From: Bradyrhizobium sp. 4
GTDB lineage: Bacteria > Pseudomonadota > Alphaproteobacteria > Rhizobiales > Xanthobacteraceae
Direction of reading: 5' to 3'
Assembly (NCBI RefSeq): GCF_023100905.1
Contig: NZ_CP064686.1
Span: forward strand, 7,032,001 to 7,096,000
Length of the DNA stretch: 64,000 nt
Both the position numbers and the translations under genes were made by a program. How positions within the stretch are numbered: position 1 is the first letter of the stretch; the number at the start of each line of letters is the position of its first letter. Below, one piece after another: positions 54,513 through 63,668 of this stretch. Under the pieces are notes generated by a model. That model had not been told where the DNA came from. It saw only the letters and a program-made list of their open reading frames with translations, and did not search any database.

Positions 54513-54675
54513 GATCTTTCCACTCCCCAAACCGGCCGGGAAGTTGGCCGGATGAGGGGTGCGGGTCAACCCATCCAAAAGTCAAAACAGGACTGCGGTA
54601 AATGGCTGTCCTGCCTCGATTTTTGGGGAACTCAGCGGGTGCGGCGAGGTGGCGCAGCCGGGTCGGGGCAGCCCC

Positions 54676-55155
54676 TCACTGGAAGGTCATGTCCAGGCAT
54701 TTGGAGATGTCGGAGCCGAGGCCCGAGGAGATGATGATGCAGCCGCGCACCTTCTGCGCGCTGACGTCGGCAGCCCAGACCGAGTAGCCGCCGGGGCCGA
54801 AGAACGAATTGGTGTTCGGAGGCTCGGTCTCGGTGGCGTCGAAATCGTAATGGCCATCGGTCTCGAAGATGCGCGGCTTCTTGGTGCAGGCGCCGTCGGT
54901 CTGGACGTTGATGACTTCCTTGTTGTCGCGGGTCAGCGCCAGCGAGACCTGGCAACGGAAATATTCCGAGGTCTTGGTGTTGAAGAGATAAGTGTAGGAC
55001 TTGCAGGTCGCGGTGTTCAGCTTGCCCGGGGCCAGGCCGCGGCTGCACGAAATCCGCTGGTTGTGGCTGAGCTGGTAATCATCGGCCCGGGCGGCAGGCG
55101 TGAGCGCCGTCAGCAACAGGCCGGCGGCCCAGCAAGCTTTAATGACGAGGTTCAT
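54676..55155 (-). CDS. Secreted hypothetical protein with several cysteines
   Basis: 159 residues from the ATG at 55155, with GGGG nine bases before it. Signal peptide MNLVIKACWAAGLLLTALTP ends at ARAD. Cysteines in ISCSRGLA, TATCKSY, FRCQVSL, GACTKKP, VRGCIII and SKCLDMTF suggest three disulfides. Beta-strand rich. No family recognised. Located upstream of the TAXI gene, possibly unrelated. Confidence 0.78.
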   Translation of the reverse strand: MNLVIKACWAAGLLLTALTPAARADDYQLSHNQRISCSRGLAPGKLNTATCKSYTYLFNTKTSEYFRCQVSLALTRDNKEVINVQTDGACTKKPRIFETDGHYDFDATETEPPNTNSFFGPGGYSVWAADVSAQKVRGCIIISSGLGSDISKCLDMTFQ

Positions 55156-55349
55156 TCGAATCATCCCCTACCCAATGTTTTTGTCGAATTGCGTTCTAGA
55201 CGGAAAGCGGAACATAGTCGCGCGGGGACGAAGGGAAAATCACAAACTGCTGGGCAAGACGTGATGCGCTGCGGCGCTTTCGCAAATTGACCCCGATGCA
55301 TCGTTCGTGATTTGTTCAAGCCGGGCGCCTCGATGGGGAGGATAGGGTG

Positions 55350-55652
55350 ATGGCAATTTCAACAAAGATCTTTTTGGTGACGACCGTGCTCGGCGCGTTT
55401 GCTGCGCCCGCATTGGCGCAGACCGCTGCGACACCTTGGGAGCTCAAGCCCGACACCGGCTACGCCTATGACAAGGACGGCAAGACCTTTTCCTACAAGA
55501 TGGGCACCAGCAATGCCGGTGAACTTCTGAAGGGCGCCAAGAAGGTACCGAAAGGCACGCTGTTCTTCATCGGCCACAACGGCCAGCTCTACATGCGCAG
55601 CGGCCCGTATCTGGAAGGCGACGGCAAGTTCAAGTTCGGGTCGGATCAGTAG
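55350..55652 (+). CDS. Small secreted hypothetical protein, about 100 aa
   Basis: Start ATG 55350, with GGGGAGGATAGGG directly upstream; a GTG at 55347 is possible. The leader is MAISTKIFLVTTVLGAFAAP, cut near LAQ. The mature part is WELKPDTGYAYDKDGKTFSY followed by a Lys-rich beta segment. No cysteines. Unknown function; related short exported proteins are common in this group by recall. Confidence 0.78.
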   Translation: MAISTKIFLVTTVLGAFAAPALAQTAATPWELKPDTGYAYDKDGKTFSYKMGTSNAGELLKGAKKVPKGTLFFIGHNGQLYMRSGPYLEGDGKFKFGSDQ

Positions 55653-55688
55653 GGACGGGACGGCGGGCGACAGCGCCGCCACACTCGG

Positions 55689-55791
55689 TGTCATCGTCCG
55701 CGAAGGCGGACGATCCAGTATTCCAGAGGCGGTTGTGCTTAAACCGAAACGCCGCAGCGTACTGGATGCCCCGCCTGCGCGTGGCATGACA
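55689..55791. repeat. Palindromic intergenic repeat, family 1, copy B
   Basis: About 103 bases with outer TGTCAT and ATGACA. It shares CCAGTATTCCAGAG and GCGTACTGGAT with copy A. The end hairpins CGTCCGCGAAGGCGGACG and ATGCCCCGCCTGCGCGTGGC differ. It sits between convergent genes ending at 55652 and 55803, as copy A does. Confidence 0.85.
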
Positions 55792-55802
55792 GCTACCGCC
55801 GC

Positions 55803-57017
55803 CTAAAACGCCCCCGCGAGCTCCCGCGCGCCGGCATTGTTGCTGTTGCTGTCCATCCTCGTATCCGTCACCGCCAGCAGCTTCGCCACCGTGTTGTGGC
55901 GGATCGCGACCGGATTGCGCTCGTAGCCGCCGCGCTGGAAGAAGTTCGAGGTCGGCACCTGCTCGCGCATCGCCTGCGGCATCGTCACCATGTCGAGGCC
56001 GGTGCCGTCGCCGGTGAGGTTCATCATCTCGAGCTCGGCCGCGCTGAGCGGGCGGCTATAGCCCTTGGCGCGCGCGAACAGCACCGACGTCAGCAGCTTG
56101 TGGGTCTGCAGCATCGGCCCGATATCGATGTCGAGCACCATGGCATGCATGGCCCAGCCCTGCGCGGTGTTGCCGATCTTCTCGTGCTCCGACCAAGTGT
56201 CGGGCACCGATTTGGCGTGCGCCACCATTTTCTTGAGAACGGTGAGCTTGTGCTCGAGCGACTGGCGCGCCGGGCCCGAGGTCCGCGCGACCTTATCGGA
56301 GAGCGCGCGGATGAACTCATGGCCTTGCTCGGCCAGCAGCTCGACGCTGTTGGTCGTCAGCAGCTGGTTGTAGCCCATCGCGGTCGAAATGGCGCGCTTG
56401 CCGCCATGCTCGATTCCCGCCTGCACGTCATAACTGCCGGTGCCGCCGGTCTCGAACGCATAGACCCGCACCGCCTGCTCGCGCGTCAGCCCCGAGGCCA
56501 GCGCGTAGCGTGCATAGACGCGCTTGAATTCGACTTCGTTGGACGGCCGCTGCGGCGTGAACTGGTAGAGTTCCTGCGCCGCGCGCAGCAGATCGGCGAC
56601 CACGGGGATCGGCTTTTTCGTCGGGCGGTCCGGGGTTTCCTCCGGCTCCGGATTCACTGGCCGTTTCGGCCCGTTATAAAGCGGCGGATGCTCCAGCACG
56701 TAATCGTCGAGCGTGATCTGCTGCCCGCTGCGCCGCTTGGCGTTGCGACCTTTCCGCTTCTCGGAGATCTGGCTCCAATAGGCGCCGGCTTCCTCGTCGA
56801 AGGCCGCACGCGCCGCCTGATACTCCTGCAGCTTGCGGCGATATTCCAGCACGGCGGGCGACGCACCGCCTTGCGCGAAAAATTGCGACAACAGCTGGGC
56901 TTTGGCATTGCGGACGGCCGGCGGCAGCGCGTCGGATTCGCCACCGCGCGCGGCAGGCGCGAGCAGGACGAGCGCGAGTGGAACCAGTCTCACGGCATTT
57001 CGAATCGATTGATGCAT
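55803..57017 (-). CDS. Secreted protein of unknown family, possibly lysozyme-fold
   Basis: 404 residues with AGAGGGC before the ATG. Signal peptide about residues 1-25. A helical, charged N-terminal region (about 30-150) is followed by a region that looks like a lysozyme-type core. It contains EQAVRVYAFETGGTGSYDVQ with a Glu after a helix and, later, AISTAMGYNQLL, where lytic transglycosylases have GLMQ/GYAQ. Catalytic competence is not established. I do not assign a family. Confidence 0.75.
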   Translation of the reverse strand: MHQSIRNAVRLVPLALVLLAPAARGGESDALPPAVRNAKAQLLSQFFAQGGASPAVLEYRRKLQEYQAARAAFDEEAGAYWSQISEKRKGRNAKRRSGQQITLDDYVLEHPPLYNGPKRPVNPEPEETPDRPTKKPIPVVADLLRAAQELYQFTPQRPSNEVEFKRVYARYALASGLTREQAVRVYAFETGGTGSYDVQAGIEHGGKRAISTAMGYNQLLTTNSVELLAEQGHEFIRALSDKVARTSGPARQSLEHKLTVLKKMVAHAKSVPDTWSEHEKIGNTAQGWAMHAMVLDIDIGPMLQTHKLLTSVLFARAKGYSRPLSAAELEMMNLTGDGTGLDMVTMPQAMREQVPTSNFFQRGGYERNPVAIRHNTVAKLLAVTDTRMDSNSNNAGARELAGAF

Positions 57018-57087
57018 GCTGCCCTCTTAGCAGGCATCCGGTAACCGTCACGTTAACACGTCGTTTACCTCGTTTTCGCCCCTCGCG

Positions 57088-57714
57088 TCACTTCCAGGCG
57101 AATACCGGCTGTTCCAGCTCGGTGACGCGGGTGTGCCGCCCCGCCAGCACCTCGCGGAACTGGTAGATCAGGGCCGCCGTCGGTGCGTGGATCAGGCTCG
57201 ACTGATGATGAAAGCGGATCACACGGCGCGTGCTCTCGGGGATCGCGACGAAATCGAAAGCGTCGGAGCGCTCGACCGTCGCAAGCGCGATGCGATGGAC
57301 GGAGGCGACCTCGTCCGGGTTTGGTTTGATCGCGGCACTATCGGCGGCCCAGACCACGACTGGCGTGATCAGATAGCCCGAGCGGGTCGGATAATCATCG
57401 AGCGTGCCGAGCACCTCCGCGCTGGTGAGGTGGAGGCCTAGCTCCTCGTCGAGTTCGCGCAGCGCCGCGTCGACCGGCGTCTCGCCGGCATCGCAGCGTC
57501 CACCGGGCAAGGCCCATTGACCGCGATGGGCGCGCAGATGCGATGCGCGCAGCGTGAGCAGCAACGCCGTCTCATCGCTCTCGCTGGCCGCAGTCAGCGC
57601 AACTGCCACCGCGGCGCGCTTCAACGCCGCCGGCGCTTCGTCCTCTGGCAGCCGCGTGAAGGCCGCGCAGGCGGCCGCGATATTCCGCCGTGTGGCATCG
57701 TCGAACGGTCTCAT
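57088..57714 (-). CDS. NUDIX hydrolase, CoA pyrophosphatase (NudL)-like
   Basis: 208 residues. Nudix box G-x5-E-x7-REUxEExGU is complete: GRCDAGETPVDAALRELDEE, then LGL. The pre-box ...RGQWALPGG and the surrounding LTLRASHLRAHRGQ match the NudL subgroup, which cleaves CoA and its derivatives. Cytoplasmic, monocistronic, divergent from the thioesterase at 57783, with 68 bases between starts. Confidence 0.9.
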   Translation of the reverse strand: MRPFDDATRRNIAAACAAFTRLPEDEAPAALKRAAVAVALTAASESDETALLLTLRASHLRAHRGQWALPGGRCDAGETPVDAALRELDEELGLHLTSAEVLGTLDDYPTRSGYLITPVVVWAADSAAIKPNPDEVASVHRIALATVERSDAFDFVAIPESTRRVIRFHHQSSLIHAPTAALIYQFREVLAGRHTRVTELEQPVFAWK

Positions 57715-57782
57715 GATGCTTGACTACACCACGTCCGGCCCCGATGAAATGAAATCGCACGACCCGCTCAGGAATGGACGAC

Positions 57783-58208
57783 ATGACCAATAAGACAGCC
57801 GCACGGCTGAAGGCAGAAGGCTGGACCATTCTGGAGACCACGGGCTTCATGCATCTGATCGGCCCGCTGTGGGAGCGCAAGATCGACGGCCAATACGAAT
57901 TCGCACTCGCGACCGAGGACAAGCACCACAATCGCCGCGGCATGGTCCAGGGCGGCGTGATGATGACGTTCGCGGACCGTACCTGCGGCATGACCGCCCG
58001 CTACGTCTCCGGCAAGGAGTTCATGGCGACGGTGCAGCTCGACACCCATTTCGTCGAAGCTGGCCAGATCGGCGACATCCTGATCTCCCGCCCGCGCGTG
58101 GTGCGCGCGACGCGCAGCCTGATCTTCATGAGCACCGAGGTGACGGTGGACGATCGTTGCGTGGTGATGGCAAATGGTGTGTTCAAGATTTTGAAGGGGC
58201 CGGGGTAG
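57783..58208 (+). CDS. PaaI-like hotdog thioesterase
   Basis: About 141 residues from the ATG at 57783, with AGGA nine bases upstream; the ATG at 57774 has none. Core text is NRRGMVQGGVMMTFADRTCG, where the HNxxGxxHGG-like site of PaaI is replaced by HNRRGMVQGG. It would cleave acyl-CoA in the cytoplasm. It differs from the PaaI paralogue at 11660. Next to a CoA-type NUDIX hydrolase, both acting on CoA compounds. Confidence 0.83.
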   Translation: MTNKTAARLKAEGWTILETTGFMHLIGPLWERKIDGQYEFALATEDKHHNRRGMVQGGVMMTFADRTCGMTARYVSGKEFMATVQLDTHFVEAGQIGDILISRPRVVRATRSLIFMSTEVTVDDRCVVMANGVFKILKGPG

Positions 58209-58223
58209 GAGCGATACCCACCG

Positions 58224-58328
58224 CTGTCATTCCCCGCGCAGGCGGGGAATCCAGTACGCCGCGGCTTCTCGATTAAACTACAGCCCTCTCGGAATACCGG
58301 ATCGCCCGGTCAAGCCAGGCGATGACAG
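58224..58328. repeat. Palindromic intergenic repeat, family 1, copy C (inverted)
   Basis: About 105 bases with CTGTCAT and ATGACAG. Here CCAGTACGCCGCGGCTTCTC appears first; it is the reverse complement of the middle of copy A, so this copy lies in the opposite orientation. End hairpins are CCCCGCGCAGGCGGGG and the weak pair ATCGCCCGGTC/CAGGCGAT. It starts 16 bases after the thioesterase gene. Confidence 0.82.
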
Positions 58329-58358
58329 CTGAGAGCGTAGCAAGCAGCTCCCCAACCG

Positions 58359-58439
58359 CGTCATTGCGAGCGCAGCGAAGCAATCCAGACAGCCGTCGCA
58401 GACGCATCTCTGGATTGCTTCGCTGCGCTCGCAATGACG
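58359..58439. repeat. Palindromic intergenic repeat, family 2, copy B
   Basis: Two perfectly complementary 30-base arms (58359-58388 and 58410-58439) separated by 21 bases. Arm ends CGTCATTGCGAGCGCAGCGA and CGCTGCGCTCGCAATGACG. It matches copy A at 42617 over nearly all arm bases, including flanking CAACCG before the arm. Confidence 0.92.
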
Positions 58440-58488
58440 GAGTGAGACGGCTATGCTGTCGCCCGAAAAAGCAGCAAGGACGCGCCCC

Positions 58489-59499
58489 ATGCAATACCGC
58501 CAACTCGGCCGCAGCGACCTCAAAGTGTCGCCGATCTGCTTGGGCACCATGATGTTCGGCGGGCCAACCGATGAAGCGACATCGAAGCGGATTATCACGA
58601 AGGCGCACGAGGCCGGGGTCAACTTCATCGACACCGCCGACGCCTATTCGAAGGGCGCATCCGAAGAGGTCGTGGGACGCGCCATCGGCAACAACCGTCA
58701 CGCCTGGGTGCTCGCGACGAAACTTGCGAACCCCATGGGCGAGGATCCCAACCGTGTCGGCCTGTCCCGCCGCTGGGTGTTGCAAGCGGCGGATGAGAGC
58801 CTGAAGCGGCTCGGCACCGACCACATCGACATCTATTATCTGCACAAGGAAGACCGTTCTACGCCCCTGGAGGAGACGGTGCGCGCGATGGGCGACCTGA
58901 TCCGCGCCGGCAAGGTGCGCTATTTCGGCGTCTCGAACTACCGCGCCTGGCGCGTCGCCGAAATCTGCAACATCTGCGACCGGCTCGGCATCGACCGTCC
59001 CGCTGTGAGCCAACCCTATTACAACGCCATGAATCGCATGCCCGAAGTCGAGCACTTCCCGGCCTGCTCCTATTACGGCCTCGGCATCGTGCCCTATAGC
59101 CCGCTGGCGCGCGGCGTGCTGACCGGCAAATACAAGCCCGACGCGGCTCCCGACAAGGAGACGCGCGCAGGCCGCAACGATACGCGCATGATGCAGACCG
59201 AATGGCGGCCGGAATCGCTCCAGCTGGCGCAGGAGATCAAGGCCCACGCCGAGAAAAAGGGCATCACTGCAGGCCAGTTTGCGGTCGCCTGGGTGCTGAA
59301 CTCCGCTTTTGTCTCCTCGATCGTTGCCGGTCCGCGCACCGAGGAGCAATGGGAAGGCTACACCGGCGCGCTCGACTATCGCTTCACTGCCGAGGACGAG
59401 GCGCTGATCGACAGACTGGTCGTGCCGGGTCATCCCTCGACGCCGGGCTACAACGACCCGGCCTATCCGATCGAAGGACGCCGCGCGCGGACGGCCTGA
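58489..59499 (+). CDS. Aldo/keto reductase
   Basis: About 336 residues from the ATG at 58489 (MQYRQLGRSDLKVSPI), with AAGGA upstream. The catalytic tetrad is D48, Y53, K78 and H119 in NFIDTADAYSKG, LATKLANP and YYLHKED. NADPH-dependent reduction of carbonyl compounds, cytoplasmic. The TTC38-like gene begins 13 bases downstream, so the pair may be an operon. Confidence 0.92.
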   Translation: MQYRQLGRSDLKVSPICLGTMMFGGPTDEATSKRIITKAHEAGVNFIDTADAYSKGASEEVVGRAIGNNRHAWVLATKLANPMGEDPNRVGLSRRWVLQAADESLKRLGTDHIDIYYLHKEDRSTPLEETVRAMGDLIRAGKVRYFGVSNYRAWRVAEICNICDRLGIDRPAVSQPYYNAMNRMPEVEHFPACSYYGLGIVPYSPLARGVLTGKYKPDAAPDKETRAGRNDTRMMQTEWRPESLQLAQEIKAHAEKKGITAGQFAVAWVLNSAFVSSIVAGPRTEEQWEGYTGALDYRFTAEDEALIDRLVVPGHPSTPGYNDPAYPIEGRRARTA

Positions 59500-59512
59500 G
59501 CCGGAGACAGGA

Positions 59513-60826
59513 ATGGTCCTCGAAGATCGCTACGGCCTGCCGCTCTCCACCTCTTCGCCAGAGGCGGCATCCGCTTATCGCGAGGGCGTCGACCTCATGC
59601 TCGCGGGCTGGACCGGCACGGCGGAAACGCTGGAGCGCGCGATTGCGCTCGATCCGGATTTTGCGCTCCCCCATATCGCCCGCGCCCGCGTGCATGGCTT
59701 CTATCAGCAAGGCGATCTGGCTCGGCAGAAGGCGGCGCTCGCGCGCGAGCTCGTGGCGAAACGCGGCACGGAACGCGAGCGCTCGCATGTCGAAACGCTG
59801 GCGCTCGCAATCGAGGGCCGGCTGCCCGAGGCGATCGCGGCGACGATGACGCACGTCGAGGCGTGGCCGCGCGACGCATTGGTGCTGTCGCTGCCGCTCG
59901 GCGCGTTCGGCCTGTACGCGTTCTCCGGCATGGCCGATCACGACCGCGCGCGGCAGGAGCTGTGCGAGCGCGTCGCGCATCACTATGGCGAGGATTGGTG
60001 GTTCCTCACTATGTACGGCTGGGCGATGACCGAGAACGGCAATGTCGGTCGCGGCCGCGGCGTCACCGAGCGCGGCTTCGACCTGCGCCGGCAGAATGCC
60101 CATGCCGCGCACGCCGTGCTGCATGCGATGTTCGAGGACGGTTCGATCGAAGCGGCCGACCGGCTCGTCGACGACTGGATCCCCTCTTACCATCGCGCCG
60201 GAATCTTGCACGGCCACATCCGCTGGCATCAGGCGCTCGGCGCGCTGGAGCATGGCGATGCCGCGCGGGCGCTCGCGATCTATGCCGACGTGCTGCAGCC
60301 AAACGCCACGCAGGCGCCACCGCTCAATCTCGTCACTGACGGTGCGTCACTGCTCTGGCGCCTGTCGGCTTACGGCCACGCCGTGCCGAGAGCGCTCTGG
60401 CTCGAAGCCGACGGCGCCGCGCAAAAACTGTTTCCGAAATCGAGCCTGCCCTTCGCCGATATCCACATGGCGCTGTTCGCGGCTGCGACGCAAAATCGCG
60501 AGGCGCTCGCCACACGTCTTGCCGCCATCGAGCAAAGGCTCGCCGATGGCAAGCTTCCGGCCGGTCCCGTGGTGCCCGCGGTCTGCCGCGCACTGGCGGC
60601 CTTTGCCAACGAGGACTACGCGGCATGCGTGCAAACGCTCACGCCGATTCTCGGTGAGGTCGTGCGTCTCGGCGGCAGCCACGCCCAGCGCGAGTTGATC
60701 GAGGACACTTTTGTCGTTGCCCTGATGCGCAGCGGCGACCTGCCCCGCGCCCGCGCGCTGCTCGACGCCCGCCTGCACCGCCGCCCGTCCCTGCGCGATA
60801 CGCGCTGGCAGGCGGCGATGGGATAG
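59513..60826 (+). CDS. TTC38-like tetratricopeptide protein
   Basis: 437 residues with GGAGACAGGA before the ATG. TPR-like helical pairs throughout. Text such as HAAHAVLHAMFEDGSIEAAD and GHIRWHQALGALEHGD is characteristic of the TTC38 (tetratricopeptide 38) family, which has homologues from bacteria to animals. Function unknown. No signal peptide; cytoplasmic. Likely co-transcribed with the aldo/keto reductase. Confidence 0.85.
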   Translation: MVLEDRYGLPLSTSSPEAASAYREGVDLMLAGWTGTAETLERAIALDPDFALPHIARARVHGFYQQGDLARQKAALARELVAKRGTERERSHVETLALAIEGRLPEAIAATMTHVEAWPRDALVLSLPLGAFGLYAFSGMADHDRARQELCERVAHHYGEDWWFLTMYGWAMTENGNVGRGRGVTERGFDLRRQNAHAAHAVLHAMFEDGSIEAADRLVDDWIPSYHRAGILHGHIRWHQALGALEHGDAARALAIYADVLQPNATQAPPLNLVTDGASLLWRLSAYGHAVPRALWLEADGAAQKLFPKSSLPFADIHMALFAAATQNREALATRLAAIEQRLADGKLPAGPVVPAVCRALAAFANEDYAACVQTLTPILGEVVRLGGSHAQRELIEDTFVVALMRSGDLPRARALLDARLHRRPSLRDTRWQAAMG

Positions 60827-61023
60827 CCCCGCCACGAAAAAAACACCGGCCGAGCGGCAAGTGCCGGCCGGGAATGGGTTGGGCGATCTGGGCGAATCGC
60901 CGTTGGGGTGGCGCGGTGGTATTTCAGACGGACTTGGCTGAGCAAACGGGATCGCAACCAATTTGCGGTTCGCTGGTTGTCGGACGGAACTTTTCCGTGG
61001 TTCCCTGGCATGTGAGCCTTCCG

Positions 61024-61614
61024 ATGCGCCTCTGCCGACCCATCCTCGCTGTCGCCCTCGTCCCCACCTTCGTCCTCTTGGCAAGCCCTTGTTTTGCCGA
61101 GTCTTCCGGGCCGATTCCCGTCAACAATCCACCCGGGCAGCAGACCGCCTTTATCGATTTGCTGGCGCTGATGTCCGGCCACTGCAAGACGTTGAAGGTC
61201 GCCGGCCGCACCTTCGCCTGCAAGACGGTGGCCTACGCCCACGGCGACAGGGGCCGGGTCAATTTCACGGTCGCGGTCGACGATCCCGCCGACGAGAATC
61301 ACGTCGTGTCGTTCTCCGGCGAGAACGGCAAGCGCGCCGACGACAACTCCTATGAGCTGCCGATCGACCGCATGCTGCTCAACTCCAAGGACCGTCCCAA
61401 GGTCGACGGCCTGCCGGTGCCGGCCGAGCAGACCTCCACCGGCCTCTGCCGCCAGACCGGCAATTTCGCCGCCAAGAAGGTGACTGACGTCACCTGCTCT
61501 GCCACCGACAGCGAAGGCCGTCGCTACGAACTGCTGTTCGTCTCCGACGGCACGCCCGTGAGCGTGCGTCGTATCAGGCAGTCGGCGCCGTCGATCCAGG
61601 ATCCGTTCAAATAG
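61024..61614 (+). CDS. Secreted hypothetical protein, 196 aa
   Basis: I start at the ATG at 61024, where a signal peptide begins (MRLCRPILAVALVPTFVLLA, ending near CFAES); the frame is open back to 60874 and a GTG at 61012 is also possible. Mature part is beta-rich with cysteines in GHCKTLK, FACKTVA, GLCRQTG and VTCSATD. No domain recognised. It lies 162 bases upstream of the histidine-kinase start. Confidence 0.75.
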   Translation: MRLCRPILAVALVPTFVLLASPCFAESSGPIPVNNPPGQQTAFIDLLALMSGHCKTLKVAGRTFACKTVAYAHGDRGRVNFTVAVDDPADENHVVSFSGENGKRADDNSYELPIDRMLLNSKDRPKVDGLPVPAEQTSTGLCRQTGNFAAKKVTDVTCSATDSEGRRYELLFVSDGTPVSVRRIRQSAPSIQDPFK

Positions 61615-61776
61615 CGGTCCTTCTTCGCTCTGCATGCGGGGCCAGGTGAACCGCCGCCTGCGCGGCACAGCCGGATCAAATCCTTTCGTTGAAACTTCGG
61701 AACCGGCAGGTATGCTCGGATGCGTCCTCACCGAGGAGGCGCCCATTGCAAACACAGGCCAGGCACAGAGTCAGCA

Positions 61777-63633
61777 ATGAGGATGGTCATCGCGATCAAA
61801 CGGCTCCTGATCGCCTGCCTGTTCGCAATCCTGGCACATGAATGCCCTGCAGCCGACAGTCCGGGGCAGCGCTCTATCCTGGTGCTGGAAGACGCCGACT
61901 TTCGTTCGCCATTCTATTCGGAGATTTTCGCCGGTATCCGCACGGCTGCGAAGGAAAATGGGCAAATCCACACCGTGATCTACGGCGAAAGCCTCGATCT
62001 CGCCCGTTTCCCGGGACCGGACTACGAGGAGAGCCTCGTCGGTCATCTCAAGACCAAATACGCGCATCGGCCGATCGACATCATCGTCTCGATCGGCGTC
62101 GCGTCGGCGAAATTCCTTCAGGCGCGCAAGCACGACATCTGGCCCGCCGCCCCCGTGGTTTACGGCTTCGTGCCCGATCTGCCCGAGACGCGCGCGCTGT
62201 TCCTGCCCGGCACGACCGCCATCTTTGCCAAGGTGTCTCCGGCGCAGATATTGACTGCGGCACGCGCGGTCGTTCCCGACTTGACTGGCGTCGTCCTCGT
62301 TGGCGATGCATGGAAAAATCCGCTGATATATGGCCACTGGAAACAGGAATTCGCGACCACGATGCCGGGTCTCGAAATCATCGATCTGTCCGGCATGGTG
62401 CTGCGGGAGGTGCGAGAACGGGTCGGCTCCTTGCCCCCTCGTTCTGCGATTCTGACCTCGGCGATGTATTCCGACGGCGAAGGCACCCACTATTTGCCGG
62501 CCGCGGCGCTTGCGCGCGTCGCCGAGCGCGCGAACCGCCCGATCATTATCACCTCCGACACATTTCTCGGGCGAACCGGGGTTGGCGGCTTCCTGCTGCT
62601 GCCCGAAAACATCGGACAGGAAGCCGGCCAGTTGGCAATGCGGATTCTCGGCGGCGAATCGCCGTCGAACATCCCGCCCGTTGCCGGGGATAACGTGAAG
62701 CCGATCTTCGACTGGCGACAGCTCAAGCTCTGGAATGTGGACGAAGCCCATCTGCCTCCCGGAAGCGAGGTGCGTTTCCGAGAACCGAGCTTCTGGGAGC
62801 AGTACTACTGGCGTGTCATGATCAGCGCCGGCGTGGTGCTGGTGCAGGCGATGATGATCGGCATCCTCCTGCGCGAGCGCAGGCTGCGATTCCAGGCGGA
62901 GGTCGAGGCACGCCAACGCATGTCGGAGCTAGCCCACATGAATCGCCTTGCGACCGCGGGCGAGATGTCCGCCACGATCGCGCATGAGTTGAGCCAGCCG
63001 CTCGCCGCCATTCTGATCAATGCTGAGACCGCCGAGCAGGTGTTGCAGACACCGGCACCTGACCTCGGCGTGATCAGCGAGATACTGGGTGACATTCGCC
63101 GAGACGATAAGCGCGCTAACGAGATCGTCGTTCAGGTGCGCTCATTTTTGAAGAGGGCCCGCACAGAGCGGATCGAGCTCGATCTCAACGCGACGGTCAG
63201 CGATGTGTTTAGGTTCCTTTCCATTCAGGCCCTGACCTACGACGTTGCGCTCGCGACGGATCGATCGTCCTTGGATATTCGCGTAACTGCCGACAAAGTG
63301 CAGCTCCAGCAGGCTATTCTGAACCTGGTCATGAATGCCATCGAAGCGGTGGCCGATCTGCCGGAGGATCGGCGACGCATCGTCGGTCGAACCAGCCTTG
63401 CGAACAATCAGGCCATGATCTCGATCGCAGATGCCGGCGACGGCATCTGCACAGAAAAGGTAACCGAAATCTTCAAGCCGTTTTTCACAACCAAGACGCA
63501 GGGAATGGGCATCGGCCTCTCGATCACGCGCACGATCATCGAGGCACATGGCGGGCGCATCTGGGCCGAGAACGCGCCGACGGGAGGCGCCGTCTTTCAT
63601 ATCAGCCTGCCGCTGGCTGTGGCACGGTCGTAA
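61777..63633 (+). CDS. Orphan sensor histidine kinase with periplasmic binding-protein-like sensor
   Basis: 618 residues; ATG at 61777 with CAGAG upstream. Signal/anchor at residues 4-25 (LLIACLFAILAHECPA). The periplasmic region of about 310 residues has an ABC-sub-bind-like (PF04392-type) fold, for example YAHRPIDIIVSIGVASAKFL. One helix (VMISAGVVLVQAMMIGILL) is followed by HisKA with His403 in TIAHELSQPLAA and the ATPase N box NLVMNAIEAVAD, G boxes DAGDGI and GMGIGLSI. No response regulator is adjacent, so the partner lies elsewhere. Confidence 0.9.
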   Translation: MRMVIAIKRLLIACLFAILAHECPAADSPGQRSILVLEDADFRSPFYSEIFAGIRTAAKENGQIHTVIYGESLDLARFPGPDYEESLVGHLKTKYAHRPIDIIVSIGVASAKFLQARKHDIWPAAPVVYGFVPDLPETRALFLPGTTAIFAKVSPAQILTAARAVVPDLTGVVLVGDAWKNPLIYGHWKQEFATTMPGLEIIDLSGMVLREVRERVGSLPPRSAILTSAMYSDGEGTHYLPAAALARVAERANRPIIITSDTFLGRTGVGGFLLLPENIGQEAGQLAMRILGGESPSNIPPVAGDNVKPIFDWRQLKLWNVDEAHLPPGSEVRFREPSFWEQYYWRVMISAGVVLVQAMMIGILLRERRLRFQAEVEARQRMSELAHMNRLATAGEMSATIAHELSQPLAAILINAETAEQVLQTPAPDLGVISEILGDIRRDDKRANEIVVQVRSFLKRARTERIELDLNATVSDVFRFLSIQALTYDVALATDRSSLDIRVTADKVQLQQAILNLVMNAIEAVADLPEDRRRIVGRTSLANNQAMISIADAGDGICTEKVTEIFKPFFTTKTQGMGIGLSITRTIIEAHGGRIWAENAPTGGAVFHISLPLAVARS

Positions 63634-63668
63634 GTCGAGGCCCTCTGCCGTTCAAGTCGCTCCGCCCG

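Noticed and set aside
60836..60865. GC hairpin with an adjoining A run (CCGGCC...GGCCGG) as a terminator of the TTC38-like gene
   Set aside because: The A run is upstream on the plus strand, so it would only suit minus-strand transcription, and no minus-strand gene ends here.
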